Assembly (NCBI RefSeq): GCF_000430525.1
Contig: NZ_AUME01000010.1
Span: forward strand, 19,963-83,962
Direction of reading: 5' to 3'
Origin: Prevotella corporis DSM 18810 = JCM 8529
Lineage (GTDB): Bacteria > Bacteroidota > Bacteroidia > Bacteroidales > Bacteroidaceae
Length of the DNA: 64,000 nt
Shown here in pieces: positions 15,970 to 25,223 of this stretch; position 1 is the stretch's first letter; the number at the start of each line of letters is the position of its first letter. The translations under genes were made by a program, and so were the position numbers. The notes under the pieces were generated by a model. The model was not told the origin of the DNA. It did no database searches and saw nothing but the letters and a program-made list of their open reading frames with translations.

Positions 15970-17994
15970 ATGTTTGATTACGCATTTTTGATACTTCTTC
16001 TCCCATTCCTAAGCGCTATAGTTCTGGGATTGTTTGGAATGAAGATGCCGAAAGCGGTAGCAGGTATCATTGGTACATGTATTTTGGGGGCACTCTTTGT
16101 GTTGAGCCTTTATACAGCCTATAACTATTTCTTCTATACGGGTGAATACACCTCTATGGGAGAGACGTTTAAGGTTGTAGATGGAAGATTGACGAACGGC
16201 ACTTACCCGATAGTGACTGTTTTCAATTTCACATGGTTGAGATTTACAGAGTTGTTGACTTTCAATATCGGTTTCCGGCTCAGTCCTATTAGTGTGATGA
16301 TGTTAATTGTTATCACCACTGTCAGTTTTATGGTTCACATTTATTCTTTTGGATATATGGCGGAACGTGACAAGGACTATAAGTTTGAAGAATATGAGCA
16401 CGGTTTCCAACGCTTTTATGCGTACCTTTCATTGTTCTCAATGTCAATGTTAGGACTTGTTGTTGCAACAAATGTATTCCAGATGTATCTCTTTTGGGAG
16501 TTGGTTGGTGTATGTTCTTACTTGCTCATTGGATTCTATTATCCAAAGCACACTGCAGTTCATGCGAGCAAGAAGGCTTTCATCGTTACACGTTTTGCTG
16601 ACTTGTTCTTCTTGATAGGTATTTTGTTCTTTAGTTTCTATGTTGGAACTTTCAATTTTGACCTTACTGCTGATGCAAGTCTTGCCGATAAGTTGGCTGC
16701 TGTTGCTTCTAATCCAGAAACAGCTTGGGCTATCCCGACTGCACTTTTCTTAATGTTCATAGGTGGTGCGGGCAAGTCGGCCATGTTCCCACTTCATATT
16801 TGGCTGCCCGACGCTATGGAAGGCCCGACTCCTGTCTCTGCATTGATTCATGCTGCTACGATGGTGGTTGCTGGTGTATTCCAGGTTGCAAGTATGTTCC
16901 CAATCTATATCAAGTTTGGGGCTATTGAGCAGCTTCATTGGATTGCCAATATCGCCGCCTTTACAGCATTTTATGCAGCGGCAGTTGCATGTGCTCAACG
17001 CGATATCAAGCGTGGTTTAGCATTCTCCACCATCTCTCAGATAGCTTATATGCTCGTTGCACTTGGTGTTTGCTACGCAATAGACAATGAAGATGGTGGT
17101 CTCGGTTACATGGCGTCAATGTTCCATTTGTTCACTCATGCAATGTTTAAAGCGCTCCTTTTTCTCTGTTCTGGTGCCATCATTGTTATCATCGGCAGTA
17201 ATTTCAAGGAGTATATGGGCGGATTGCACAAGTATATGCCTATTACCAACGCATGCTTCCTGATAGGTTGTATTGCTATTTCTGGTGTGTGGCCGTTTGC
17301 AGGGTTCTTTTCAAAGGATGAAATTGTAGCAGCTTGTTTCCAGTTCTCTCCAGCTTTAGGATGGTTCATGACTTTGGTGTCAGGTATGACAGCGTTCTAT
17401 ATGTTCCGTTTGTATTACGTTATATTCTGGGGAAAGTCTTACTATGAGGAAGATCCTGAGAATCGTCGTAAGCCACAGGAAGTTCCATTTGTCATGTGGG
17501 GACCATTAGTATTCCTTGCTATCATTTCAATTTTTGCAGGTTGGATTCCTTTTGGACATTTTGTAACAGCTACAGGACAGACAGCAGAAATTCATTTACA
17601 GCATTTCCATTTTTCAAACGTTGCTTGGTTCAGTCTCTTAGCAGCTGCCATTGGCATCAGCCTTGCAACGTGGATGTATATGCCAAAGAATAATCCTGTC
17701 GCTGATACGCTGGCGAAAAAGATGCCGAGACTTCACAAGGCAGCACTCAATAGATTCTACATCGACAATGCTTGGCAATTCTTTACTCATAAGATTGTAT
17801 TCAAGTGCTTCTCAATTCCTATTGCATGGTTCGATAGAAATGTTATCGACGGTACATTCAATTTCATGGCCTGGGGAACACAGGAGGCTGGAGAGAGCAT
17901 TCGTCCATGGCAGAGCGGTGATGTCCGCCATTATGCAATATGGTTCATTACAGGAACAATAGCTTTAACATTAGTAATACTTTGCTTGATTTAG
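15970..17994 (+). CDS. nuoL: NADH-quinone oxidoreductase subunit L
   Basis: Largest antiporter-like subunit of the membrane arm, 674 residues with about sixteen membrane helices. Conserved segments are LFWELVGVCSYLLIGFYY (the key Glu of helix 5), SAMFPLHIWLPDAMEGPTPV (with the pathway Lys just before) and HAMFKALLFLCSGA. The long amphipathic lateral helix is expected near the C-terminus (about residues 540-610). Length is typical. Stop and nuoM start are only four bases apart. Confidence 0.96.
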   Translation: MFDYAFLILLLPFLSAIVLGLFGMKMPKAVAGIIGTCILGALFVLSLYTAYNYFFYTGEYTSMGETFKVVDGRLTNGTYPIVTVFNFTWLRFTELLTFNIGFRLSPISVMMLIVITTVSFMVHIYSFGYMAERDKDYKFEEYEHGFQRFYAYLSLFSMSMLGLVVATNVFQMYLFWELVGVCSYLLIGFYYPKHTAVHASKKAFIVTRFADLFFLIGILFFSFYVGTFNFDLTADASLADKLAAVASNPETAWAIPTALFLMFIGGAGKSAMFPLHIWLPDAMEGPTPVSALIHAATMVVAGVFQVASMFPIYIKFGAIEQLHWIANIAAFTAFYAAAVACAQRDIKRGLAFSTISQIAYMLVALGVCYAIDNEDGGLGYMASMFHLFTHAMFKALLFLCSGAIIVIIGSNFKEYMGGLHKYMPITNACFLIGCIAISGVWPFAGFFSKDEIVAACFQFSPALGWFMTLVSGMTAFYMFRLYYVIFWGKSYYEEDPENRRKPQEVPFVMWGPLVFLAIISIFAGWIPFGHFVTATGQTAEIHLQHFHFSNVAWFSLLAAAIGISLATWMYMPKNNPVADTLAKKMPRLHKAALNRFYIDNAWQFFTHKIVFKCFSIPIAWFDRNVIDGTFNFMAWGTQEAGESIRPWQSGDVRHYAIWFITGTIALTLVILCLI

Positions 17995-17998
17995 AGAG

Positions 17999-19510
17999 AT
18001 GAGTTGGATATTAACAATATTTGTGATAATCCCCGTATTGATGCTCTTAGGCCTTTGGGTTGCTAAGAATGATAATCAAGTACGTGGCGTGATGGTAGCA
18101 GGTTCCACAGCATTGCTGGTTGGAGCTATTTGGCTGACCGTCTATTTTGTTCAACAGCGTAATGCTGGCAATACCGATACCATGTTGCTGGCTAACTCTG
18201 CGATGTGGTTTAAGCCATTGAACATCGCATTTGCCGTTGGAGTAGATGGTATCTCTGTGGTGATGATTTTGCTTTCTGCAATTATCGTGTTCACTGGTAC
18301 ATTTGCAAGTTGGCAGCTTGAACCGATGAAGAAAGAGTATTTCCTTTGGTTCGTATTGCTTTCATCAGGTGTATTCGGTTTCTTTATTTCGACCGACATG
18401 TTCACCATGTTTATGTTCTACGAAGTAGCTTTGATTCCTATGTATCTTCTGATAGGTGTATGGGGAACAGGCGCCAAGGAATATTCAGCTATGAAGCTAA
18501 CCCTTATGTTGATGGGTGGTTCTGGTTTGTTGATTTTCGGAATCCTTGGCATCTACTATTTCAGTGGAGCTACGACGATGGACGTTGTGGAATTGGCAAA
18601 GATGCACGCAATGCCAAAGAATATTCAAAATATTTTCTTCCCATTTGTATTTGTTGGGTTTGGTATTCTTGGCGCACTATTCCCATTCCATACATGGTCT
18701 CCTGATGGTCATGCTTCAGCCCCTACGGCCGTATCTATGCTTCATGCTGGAGTGTTGATGAAGTTGGGAGGTTATGGCTGTCTCCGCATTGCAATGTTCA
18801 TGATGCCTGATGCTCTTGAAATGTGGGCGCCAGTGTTCCTCGTGTTAACTACTATATCGGTTGTTTATGGAGCGCTTTCAGCTTGCGTTCAGACGGATTT
18901 GAAGTATATCAATGCTTATTCTTCAGTGTCTCACTGTGGAATGGTGCTTTTTGCTTTGCTAATGGTGACTCAGACCGCCATCACTGGTGCAATTCTTCAA
19001 ATGCTCTCTCACGGTTTGATGACAGCTCTGTTCTTCGCATGTATCGGTATGATTTACCACCGTGCTGGAACTCGTGATGTTCGCTATCTTGGCGGTTTGA
19101 TGAAAGTCATCCCATTCCTCGCTGTTTCATACGTTGTGGCTGGTTTGGCAAACCTTGGCCTTCCAGGCTTTTCTGGTTTCATAGCCGAAATGACAATTTT
19201 TGTAGGGTCGTTCGAGAATGGCGGAACGTTCCACCGCGTTTGTACAATCGTAGCTTGTACTTCAATCGTTGTAACTGCCGTTTACATTCTTCGTGTGGTT
19301 GGTAAGATATTATTCCAGACAATTCCAAATCCGAAGTTCCTTGAACTCCACGATGCTACCTGGGATGAACGCTTCTCGATAGGAGCATTAATTTTCTGCG
19401 TAGCTGGTCTCGGTTTGTGTCCATTGTTTTTTGAGGACATGATTATCAGCGCAGTTGGTCCAATATTCGACCATATCATTGCTTATGTACCAAATTTGGG
19501 TAATCTTTAA
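17999..19510 (+). CDS. nuoM: NADH-quinone oxidoreductase subunit M
   Basis: Second antiporter-like subunit, 503 residues and about fourteen helices. The essential Glu lies in FMFYEVALIPMYLLIGVWG, and ALFPFHTWSPDGHASAPTAV and LMTALFFACIGMIYHR are the conserved discontinuous-helix regions. Placed four bases after nuoL and 12 before nuoN. Confidence 0.96.
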   Translation: MSWILTIFVIIPVLMLLGLWVAKNDNQVRGVMVAGSTALLVGAIWLTVYFVQQRNAGNTDTMLLANSAMWFKPLNIAFAVGVDGISVVMILLSAIIVFTGTFASWQLEPMKKEYFLWFVLLSSGVFGFFISTDMFTMFMFYEVALIPMYLLIGVWGTGAKEYSAMKLTLMLMGGSGLLIFGILGIYYFSGATTMDVVELAKMHAMPKNIQNIFFPFVFVGFGILGALFPFHTWSPDGHASAPTAVSMLHAGVLMKLGGYGCLRIAMFMMPDALEMWAPVFLVLTTISVVYGALSACVQTDLKYINAYSSVSHCGMVLFALLMVTQTAITGAILQMLSHGLMTALFFACIGMIYHRAGTRDVRYLGGLMKVIPFLAVSYVVAGLANLGLPGFSGFIAEMTIFVGSFENGGTFHRVCTIVACTSIVVTAVYILRVVGKILFQTIPNPKFLELHDATWDERFSIGALIFCVAGLGLCPLFFEDMIISAVGPIFDHIIAYVPNLGNL

Positions 19511-19522
19511 TAAACTGGCGAA

Positions 19523-20962
19523 ATGAATTATAGTGATTTCTTTAAAATGATTCCAGAGGCAAGTCTTGTTGCCATTCTGATAATCTTGTTTATTGCTGAT
19601 TTTATCTCAGCAAACAAAGAAGACCGCAAGTGGTTCAATCCGCTGTCTTGCGTACTCATGCTTGTGAATACTGTCATTTGCCTTGTTCCAATGGATGCGC
19701 AAAATGCTTTTGGGGGAATGTACGTGACTTCAACAGCAGTAGATGTCATGAAGGCAATTCTGTCTTTAGGTACATTCATTGTGCTGTTGCAGAGCCGTGT
19801 ATGGGCAGTACGTAGTGAAAAAGAGGGCGAGTTCTATATGCTTGTTGTTTCCACCCTGTTGGGTATGAATATGATGATGAGTGCTGGGAATTTCCTTATG
19901 TTCTTTCTTGGCCTGGAGATGGCTTCTGTCCCCTTGGCATGTGCCGTTGCCTTTGACAAGTATCGTAAATACTCCGCTGAAGCTGCTGCAAAGTTCATTT
20001 TGACAGCGACCTTCTCAAGTGGTGTGATGTTGTACGGTATCAGTTTCATCTATGCAGCTTACGGTACATTTTATTTTGATGATATCGCAACAAAACTACA
20101 GGCTACGCCACTCACAGTTATGGGTTTGGTGTTCTTCTTCAGTGGTTTAGGCTTCAAGATATCCTTGGTTCCATTCCACTTCTGGACAGCTGATACCTAC
20201 CAGGGAGCGCCTACCACCATTACTGGCTATTTAAGTGTTATATCGAAAGGAGCTGCTGCCTTTACCTTATTGAGCATACTCTTTCACGTTTTTAGTGGTA
20301 TGATGGAATATTGGCATGTTTTGATGATGATTGTGATAGCACTTTCCATAACTATCGCCAATCTTTTTGCTGTTCGTCAAGGCGAGCTCAAGCGATTCAT
20401 GGCATTTAGTTCTATTTCACAAGCTGGCTACATCATGTTGGCAGCTTTGGGCAACGATTGGAGCACTTCCGTATCTTCATTGAGCTACTACGTTCTCATT
20501 TATGTTGTTGCTAATATGGCAGTGTTCACAATCATTTCAGTTGTGGAACAAAATAATGGCGGTAAAACAGAAATATCCGACTACAATGGTTTTTACAAGA
20601 CCAATCCACGTCTTTCATTTCTGATGACCATTGCCATGTTCTCATTGGGAGGTATTCCTCCATTCGCTGGTATGTTCTCCAAGTTCTTTGTGTTCATGGC
20701 TGGAGTGAAGGGGGCAGATATTACCACTTTTCAGGGTGCTTGGATCTATGGAGTACTTTTCATTGCATTGATTAATACAGTTATTTCACTTTACTATTAT
20801 CTGAAAATAGTGAAGGCAATGTATATCAATCATTGCGATTCACCATTGCCAACATTCAAGAGCGACAATAACACAAAGTTCGCATTGGCCCTCTGTACCA
20901 CAGGCATTGTGCTCTTTGGCGTATGCAGCTATATTTATGAGTGGATTGCTTCAGCAGTATAA
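19523..20962 (+). CDS. nuoN: NADH-quinone oxidoreductase subunit N
   Basis: Third antiporter-like subunit, 479 residues. Family segments include MFFLGLEMASVPLACAVAFD, SLVPFHFWTADTYQGAPT and SLGGIPPFAGMFSKFFVF. It is the last gene of the operon, which ends at the strong hairpin at 20983-21019. No nuoE, nuoF or nuoG is present anywhere in the window. Confidence 0.96.
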   Translation: MNYSDFFKMIPEASLVAILIILFIADFISANKEDRKWFNPLSCVLMLVNTVICLVPMDAQNAFGGMYVTSTAVDVMKAILSLGTFIVLLQSRVWAVRSEKEGEFYMLVVSTLLGMNMMMSAGNFLMFFLGLEMASVPLACAVAFDKYRKYSAEAAAKFILTATFSSGVMLYGISFIYAAYGTFYFDDIATKLQATPLTVMGLVFFFSGLGFKISLVPFHFWTADTYQGAPTTITGYLSVISKGAAAFTLLSILFHVFSGMMEYWHVLMMIVIALSITIANLFAVRQGELKRFMAFSSISQAGYIMLAALGNDWSTSVSSLSYYVLIYVVANMAVFTIISVVEQNNGGKTEISDYNGFYKTNPRLSFLMTIAMFSLGGIPPFAGMFSKFFVFMAGVKGADITTFQGAWIYGVLFIALINTVISLYYYLKIVKAMYINHCDSPLPTFKSDNNTKFALALCTTGIVLFGVCSYIYEWIASAV

Positions 20963-20982
20963 GGCATCAAATAAATAATGAT

Positions 20983-21019
20983 AAGGAGCTGTTGTGAAAT
21001 CCCATAACAGCTCCTTTTC
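20983..21019 (+). terminator. Terminator of the nuo operon
   Basis: AAGGAGCTGTT (20983-20993) pairs perfectly with AACAGCTCCTT (21006-21016), then TT. It begins 20 bases after the nuoN stop. Confidence 0.85.
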
Positions 21020-21484
21020 ATTGTGATACGGTTTGATACGACTTGTTATTCAAGATTTTGATCAATGCAATTATGTTGTTTATGAAATGCAATCAAATAG
21101 GTCAGCTTTTGAATGGTAAAAGGTCAGCTTTTGAAGCACAATGCCTGACCTTTTGATGTATCACTCTTTTTTCGTTTATGGTCAGTTGTTTGTAAACTTG
21201 ATTCTGATGAGGTTAGCCTATGATGTTTGTAGTCATGCGCATTCTGAGGCCGTCTTCAATAATGCTGTTGTGAATGCGAGGAACTAGACAATCCAGTCTC
21301 GACGTACCTGCTATGTCTTGTAACAGCCAACAATCTCATCTGTCTGTCAATTAAGCAACATTCGTACAAAACTATAATAAAATTGGTTAGCGCCGATAAC
21401 TACATTTTGTTTTTTATTACTACCAAGCTCTCCGATTTTCATCTTCGTTTTATAATATCTGACTTGTTTCTACGTTGTACAAAT
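21020..21484. other. Intergenic region between nuoN and the secreted hypothetical gene
   Basis: About 465 bases with the AAAAGGTCA repeat cluster (21095-21158) and otherwise no feature I can support. No box closely matching TAnnTTTG is visible immediately before the gene at 21485. Confidence 0.5.
21095..21158. repeat. Intergenic AAAAGGTCA repeat cluster, copy 2
   Basis: Two direct units, AATAGGTCAGCTTTTGAA (21096-21113) and AAAAGGTCAGCTTTTGAA (21118-21135), followed by the inverted unit CCTGACCTTTTGATG (21144-21158). The arms AAAAG and CTTTT make each unit nearly palindromic. Related copies occur at 10112-10176 and 38120-38181. Confidence 0.65.
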
Positions 21485-22072
21485 ATGAGGTACGCTCTAT
21501 TTCTTGTGCTGTTTCTTAGTTGTTTGAAAGGGTCAGCTCAGGATATCTTCAATCAATCCAACCAGCATTTGAAATTCTCTGGAGTTTCAATGGCATCTCC
21601 CTTGTTTGATTTTATTGATACATTGAAGACACAAGGCTATCAGGATGGATTGTCTGCGAAGTGGCACCACCGCGTGAAGGCTAAGTCTTATATGCATGGC
21701 AGATTTGAGAACCTCAATTGCATTCTTGAAATTGGTCAGAGTGTTTCTGGTGGTGTTGACACCCTTTGTGTTTATTTTGTCAATATCAACAATCCACTTA
21801 TCAGTTACAAGATTCTCAATAATTTCTATCGTTCCCGCTACGGGAAGCCTATTTTTGACAATTATTATGCACCGATGGACTATTTCAGTAAAGCAAAGTC
21901 ACAGTTGGCTACTGATCCATTCATTACTACTTTTTCCATCTCAGGAGGAATTATCCAATTAGGATTGAAATATGATGAAAAATTGAACGATTATGTCTAT
22001 ACCATCCTATTTGTTGATACGTTAAATGCGGCACCTGTCATACCTGATGATGATAGCGTGATTGAGTGGTAG
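21485..22072 (+). CDS. Secreted hypothetical protein
   Basis: A 195-residue protein that I do not recognise. The ATG at 21485 is chosen because it begins MRYALFLVLFLSCLKGSAQD, a good signal peptide with a cleavage site after GSA; the frame is open to 21383 but the added residues would bury the signal. The mature part shows alternating strand-like segments (GVDTLCVYFVNINNPLISYK, then ITTFSISGGIIQLGLKYDEK) and ends in an acidic tail. It is probably periplasmic or outer-membrane associated. It lies alone between the nuo terminator and gyrA. Confidence 0.75.
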   Translation: MRYALFLVLFLSCLKGSAQDIFNQSNQHLKFSGVSMASPLFDFIDTLKTQGYQDGLSAKWHHRVKAKSYMHGRFENLNCILEIGQSVSGGVDTLCVYFVNINNPLISYKILNNFYRSRYGKPIFDNYYAPMDYFSKAKSQLATDPFITTFSISGGIIQLGLKYDEKLNDYVYTILFVDTLNAAPVIPDDDSVIEW

Positions 22073-22545
22073 CAAACGGTTCGGTTGTTAATTAAATCAG
22101 CGATGTGTGAAAATGTTGAAAATTGATGAGATTCTGGCAAGTAAGTCTATAATGGAAAATTCTTTTTCCACTTATAATGCCAATACTTAAGTTTGGGAAA
22201 GGCCTTTTTACAACATCATAAATAGACCATAATGCTGCACCCAATAGTTGTTGTGACTGTTTTGTTTGGCACGAAAATACTAAAAGACAGCTTTGATATA
22301 GTTTGTTTTGTGGACAATTTATATTGGCGGACTTATGGTAAAACCTTGCAACTATAACAATCCTTAAAATGGCAATCTTTTTCGCTTTAAGCGATTTGAT
22401 TGTCATTTTTATTTTGTAATTTTACACCTTGAAAAGAAATCAAAAACAGCTTAAATCGAAGATAAATGGCATTTTGAGCGATTTTATATAACAAATGATG
22501 GCTGTTAAGAATAAGTTGTCAAAACAAGATAAATAAAATTATATA
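22073..22545. other. Intergenic region upstream of gyrA
   Basis: A 473-base gap with the gyrA promoter near its right end (22395-22424). A minus-strand open frame at 22092-22406 (104 codons) overlaps that promoter and looks like chance. I see no RNA gene or repeat. Confidence 0.5.
22395..22424 (+). promoter_or_regulatory. Candidate gyrA promoter
   Basis: TTTG at 22395-22398, 18 bases, then TAATTTTA at 22417-22424, one mismatch from TAnnTTTG. Transcription from near 22431 would give a leader of about 115 bases. Confidence 0.5.
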
Positions 22546-25155
22546 ATGGATGAAAATCAGACAATAGATCAAGACCGGATTTTGAAAATCAACATCGAGG
22601 AAGAGATGAAGAGCTCTTACATCGACTATTCAATGTCGGTGATAGTTGCACGTGCTCTCCCAGATGTTCGTGACGGTTTCAAGCCTGTACACCGCCGCAT
22701 TCTTTTTGGAATGCGAGGTATTGGTAACTTTAGCAATCAACCATACAAGAAATGTGCCCGCGTCGTTGGTGAGGTTTTGGGTAAATACCATCCACATGGT
22801 GATTCCTCTGTTTATGGTGCTTTGGTGCGAATGGGCCAAGAGTGGAATATGCGCTACAAACTTGTTGACGGACAAGGAAACTTCGGCTCGGTTGACGGAG
22901 ACTCTCCAGCTGCCATGCGATACACCGAGTGTCGTTTGGCAAAGATGGGTGAGCATGTTATGGATGACATCGAAAAAGATACCGTTGATATGGTAAACAA
23001 CTTCGATGACACATTGAGGGAACCTGCTGTGATGCCTACAAAGATTCCAAATCTGCTCGTGAATGGAGGTAATGGTATTGCTGTGGGTATGGCCACCAAC
23101 ATGCCAACTCACAATCTCGGAGAAGTGATAGATGGATGTTGCGCCTATATCGACAATCCCGAAATATCTGTTGAGAGTTTGATGGAGTATATTCCAGCCC
23201 CCGATTTTCCTACAGGTGCTTATATCTATGGTTTGCAAGGGGTGAAAGATGCCTATGAAACGGGTAGGGGGCGTATCGTCATGCGTGCTAAAGCCGAGAT
23301 TGAAAGTGATGACCAGCACGACAGGATTGTTGTGACTGAGATTCCTTATGGTGTAAACAAACAACAGCTCATAGAATACATTGCTGACTTGGTGAAGGAA
23401 GGACGTTTAGAGGGTATTTCGAATGTCAACGACGAAACCGGTCGTCAGGGAATGCGTATTGTCGTTGACGTAAAGCGTGACGCTAACGCCAATATCATTC
23501 TGAACAAACTCTTCAAGATGACAGCCTTGCAGAGCTCTTTCTCTGTGAATTGTATTGCATTAGTGAAAGGTCGCCCACGGTTGTTGAGCTTGCATGAATG
23601 CATTAAATATTTTGTAGAGCATCGTCATGATGTGACAATTCGTCGTACAAAGTTTGATCTGAATAAAGCGCAAGAGCGTGCCCATATATTGGAAGGGTTG
23701 ATTATTGCCTGCGATAATATCGACGAGGTTGTTCATATTATCCGTGCCAGCATGACACCGGCAGACGCTCAGGTCAACCTTGAGAAACGTTTTGATTTGG
23801 ATGAGCTTCAATCGAAGGCTATAGTTGACATGCGCTTGTCGCAGCTCACAGGATTGAGGATGGATCAGTTGCATGAGGAATATGACCAATTGATGCAGAC
23901 CATAAAGGATTTGCAAGAAATTCTCGACAATCCTGAACGCTGTAAGGAAGTTATGAAAGATGAACTTCTTGAAGTAAAAGAAAAATATGGCGACGATCGT
24001 CGCACAGAGATTATCCCTGATGAGCATGAGTTCAATGCTGAGGATTTCTATCCGAACGATCCTGTTGTTATTACTATCAGCCATCTTGGATACATCAAGC
24101 GTACACCGCTGGCCGACTTTAAAGAGCAAGCGCGTGGCGGAGTAGGATCGAAGGGAGCTAAAACCCGTGAAAAGGACTTCACGGAATTCATTTATCCAGC
24201 CACGATGCACCAGACAATGTTGTTCTTTACCAAGAAAGGACGTTGCTTCTGGATGAAATGCTATGATATTCCAGAGGGTGACAGAAATTCGAAGGGGCGA
24301 GCTATACAAAATATGTTGGCACTTGATCCAGACGATAGCGTAAATGCATTCTTGCGTATTCGTGGTCTGGAGGATGAAGATTTCCTCGATAGCCACTATA
24401 TCGTATTCGTTACCAAGAAAGGTCTTGTCAAGAAGACTTCCTTGCGCGCTTATTCAAGACCACGAACCAATGGTGTCATTGCTATCAATATCAATGAGGG
24501 AGACGAAGTGGTTGATGTACGTTTGACAAATGGTAGCAACGAGTTGATTATAGCCAATCGAAATGGTCGCGCATGTCGCTTCAACGAAGACACCGTTCGT
24601 TCAATGGGTCGAGTTTCAACTGGTGTACGTGGTATGAGACTGGACGATGACGGGCAAGACGAAGTTGTTGGAATGATTGTCATTAATGATTCTGAAAATG
24701 ATACCGTCATGGTGGTTTCTGAAGAAGGTTACGGCAAGCGTTCAATGGTAGAGGACTATCGATTGACGAATCGTGGAGGAAAGGGCGTTAAGACCTTAAA
24801 CATCACGGATAAAACTGGCAAACTTGTTGCTATCAAGAATGTAACGGATGAAAACGACTTGATGATAATCAACAAGAGTGGTATCGTCATTCGGATGTCC
24901 GTCGCTGAATGTAGGGTGATGGGGCGTGCAACTCAGGGTGTCCGATTGATCAATCTTGCAAAAAAGAATGATGTTATCGCTTCCGTTTGTAAGGTGATGA
25001 GCTCCGAACTCGAAGAACGTATAGAAGAAGAAAGTCGTGCCCAGTGGAATAAATCCAATGAAGAGATAAAAAATAGCTTTGCGGGGGCAACGGATGATTC
25101 TGAAGAAAACATTTCCGATTCAGATGATAATATGCCTCCAGTAGATTTTGAATAA
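22546..25155 (+). CDS. gyrA: DNA gyrase subunit A
   Basis: Cuts and rejoins DNA in the gyrase A2B2 complex to introduce negative supercoils. The 869 residues show the winged-helix and tower domains with the catalytic tyrosine Tyr126 in AAMRYTECR, and a C-terminal beta-pinwheel of six blades (about 510-820) including the GyrA-box-like QARGGVGSKGAKT near residue 530. The quinolone region reads HPHGDSSVYGALVRM: Ser87 aligns with E. coli Ser83, but Gly91 occupies the position of E. coli Asp87. The acidic C-terminal tail is common. The next gene follows after 68 bases. Confidence 0.97.
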   Translation: MDENQTIDQDRILKINIEEEMKSSYIDYSMSVIVARALPDVRDGFKPVHRRILFGMRGIGNFSNQPYKKCARVVGEVLGKYHPHGDSSVYGALVRMGQEWNMRYKLVDGQGNFGSVDGDSPAAMRYTECRLAKMGEHVMDDIEKDTVDMVNNFDDTLREPAVMPTKIPNLLVNGGNGIAVGMATNMPTHNLGEVIDGCCAYIDNPEISVESLMEYIPAPDFPTGAYIYGLQGVKDAYETGRGRIVMRAKAEIESDDQHDRIVVTEIPYGVNKQQLIEYIADLVKEGRLEGISNVNDETGRQGMRIVVDVKRDANANIILNKLFKMTALQSSFSVNCIALVKGRPRLLSLHECIKYFVEHRHDVTIRRTKFDLNKAQERAHILEGLIIACDNIDEVVHIIRASMTPADAQVNLEKRFDLDELQSKAIVDMRLSQLTGLRMDQLHEEYDQLMQTIKDLQEILDNPERCKEVMKDELLEVKEKYGDDRRTEIIPDEHEFNAEDFYPNDPVVITISHLGYIKRTPLADFKEQARGGVGSKGAKTREKDFTEFIYPATMHQTMLFFTKKGRCFWMKCYDIPEGDRNSKGRAIQNMLALDPDDSVNAFLRIRGLEDEDFLDSHYIVFVTKKGLVKKTSLRAYSRPRTNGVIAININEGDEVVDVRLTNGSNELIIANRNGRACRFNEDTVRSMGRVSTGVRGMRLDDDGQDEVVGMIVINDSENDTVMVVSEEGYGKRSMVEDYRLTNRGGKGVKTLNITDKTGKLVAIKNVTDENDLMIINKSGIVIRMSVAECRVMGRATQGVRLINLAKKNDVIASVCKVMSSELEERIEEESRAQWNKSNEEIKNSFAGATDDSEENISDSDDNMPPVDFE

Positions 25156-25223
25156 AATATTAAACGGTTTTTTGCGTTAATAGTCAAATAAGGAAAGAAA
25201 AATAAACCTTTAAATAGAACAAA

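Noticed and set aside
22092..22406. Minus-strand open frame of 104 codons upstream of gyrA
   Set aside because: It overlaps the predicted gyrA promoter, has no promoter or neighbour context, and its composition reads like translated non-coding AT-rich DNA.
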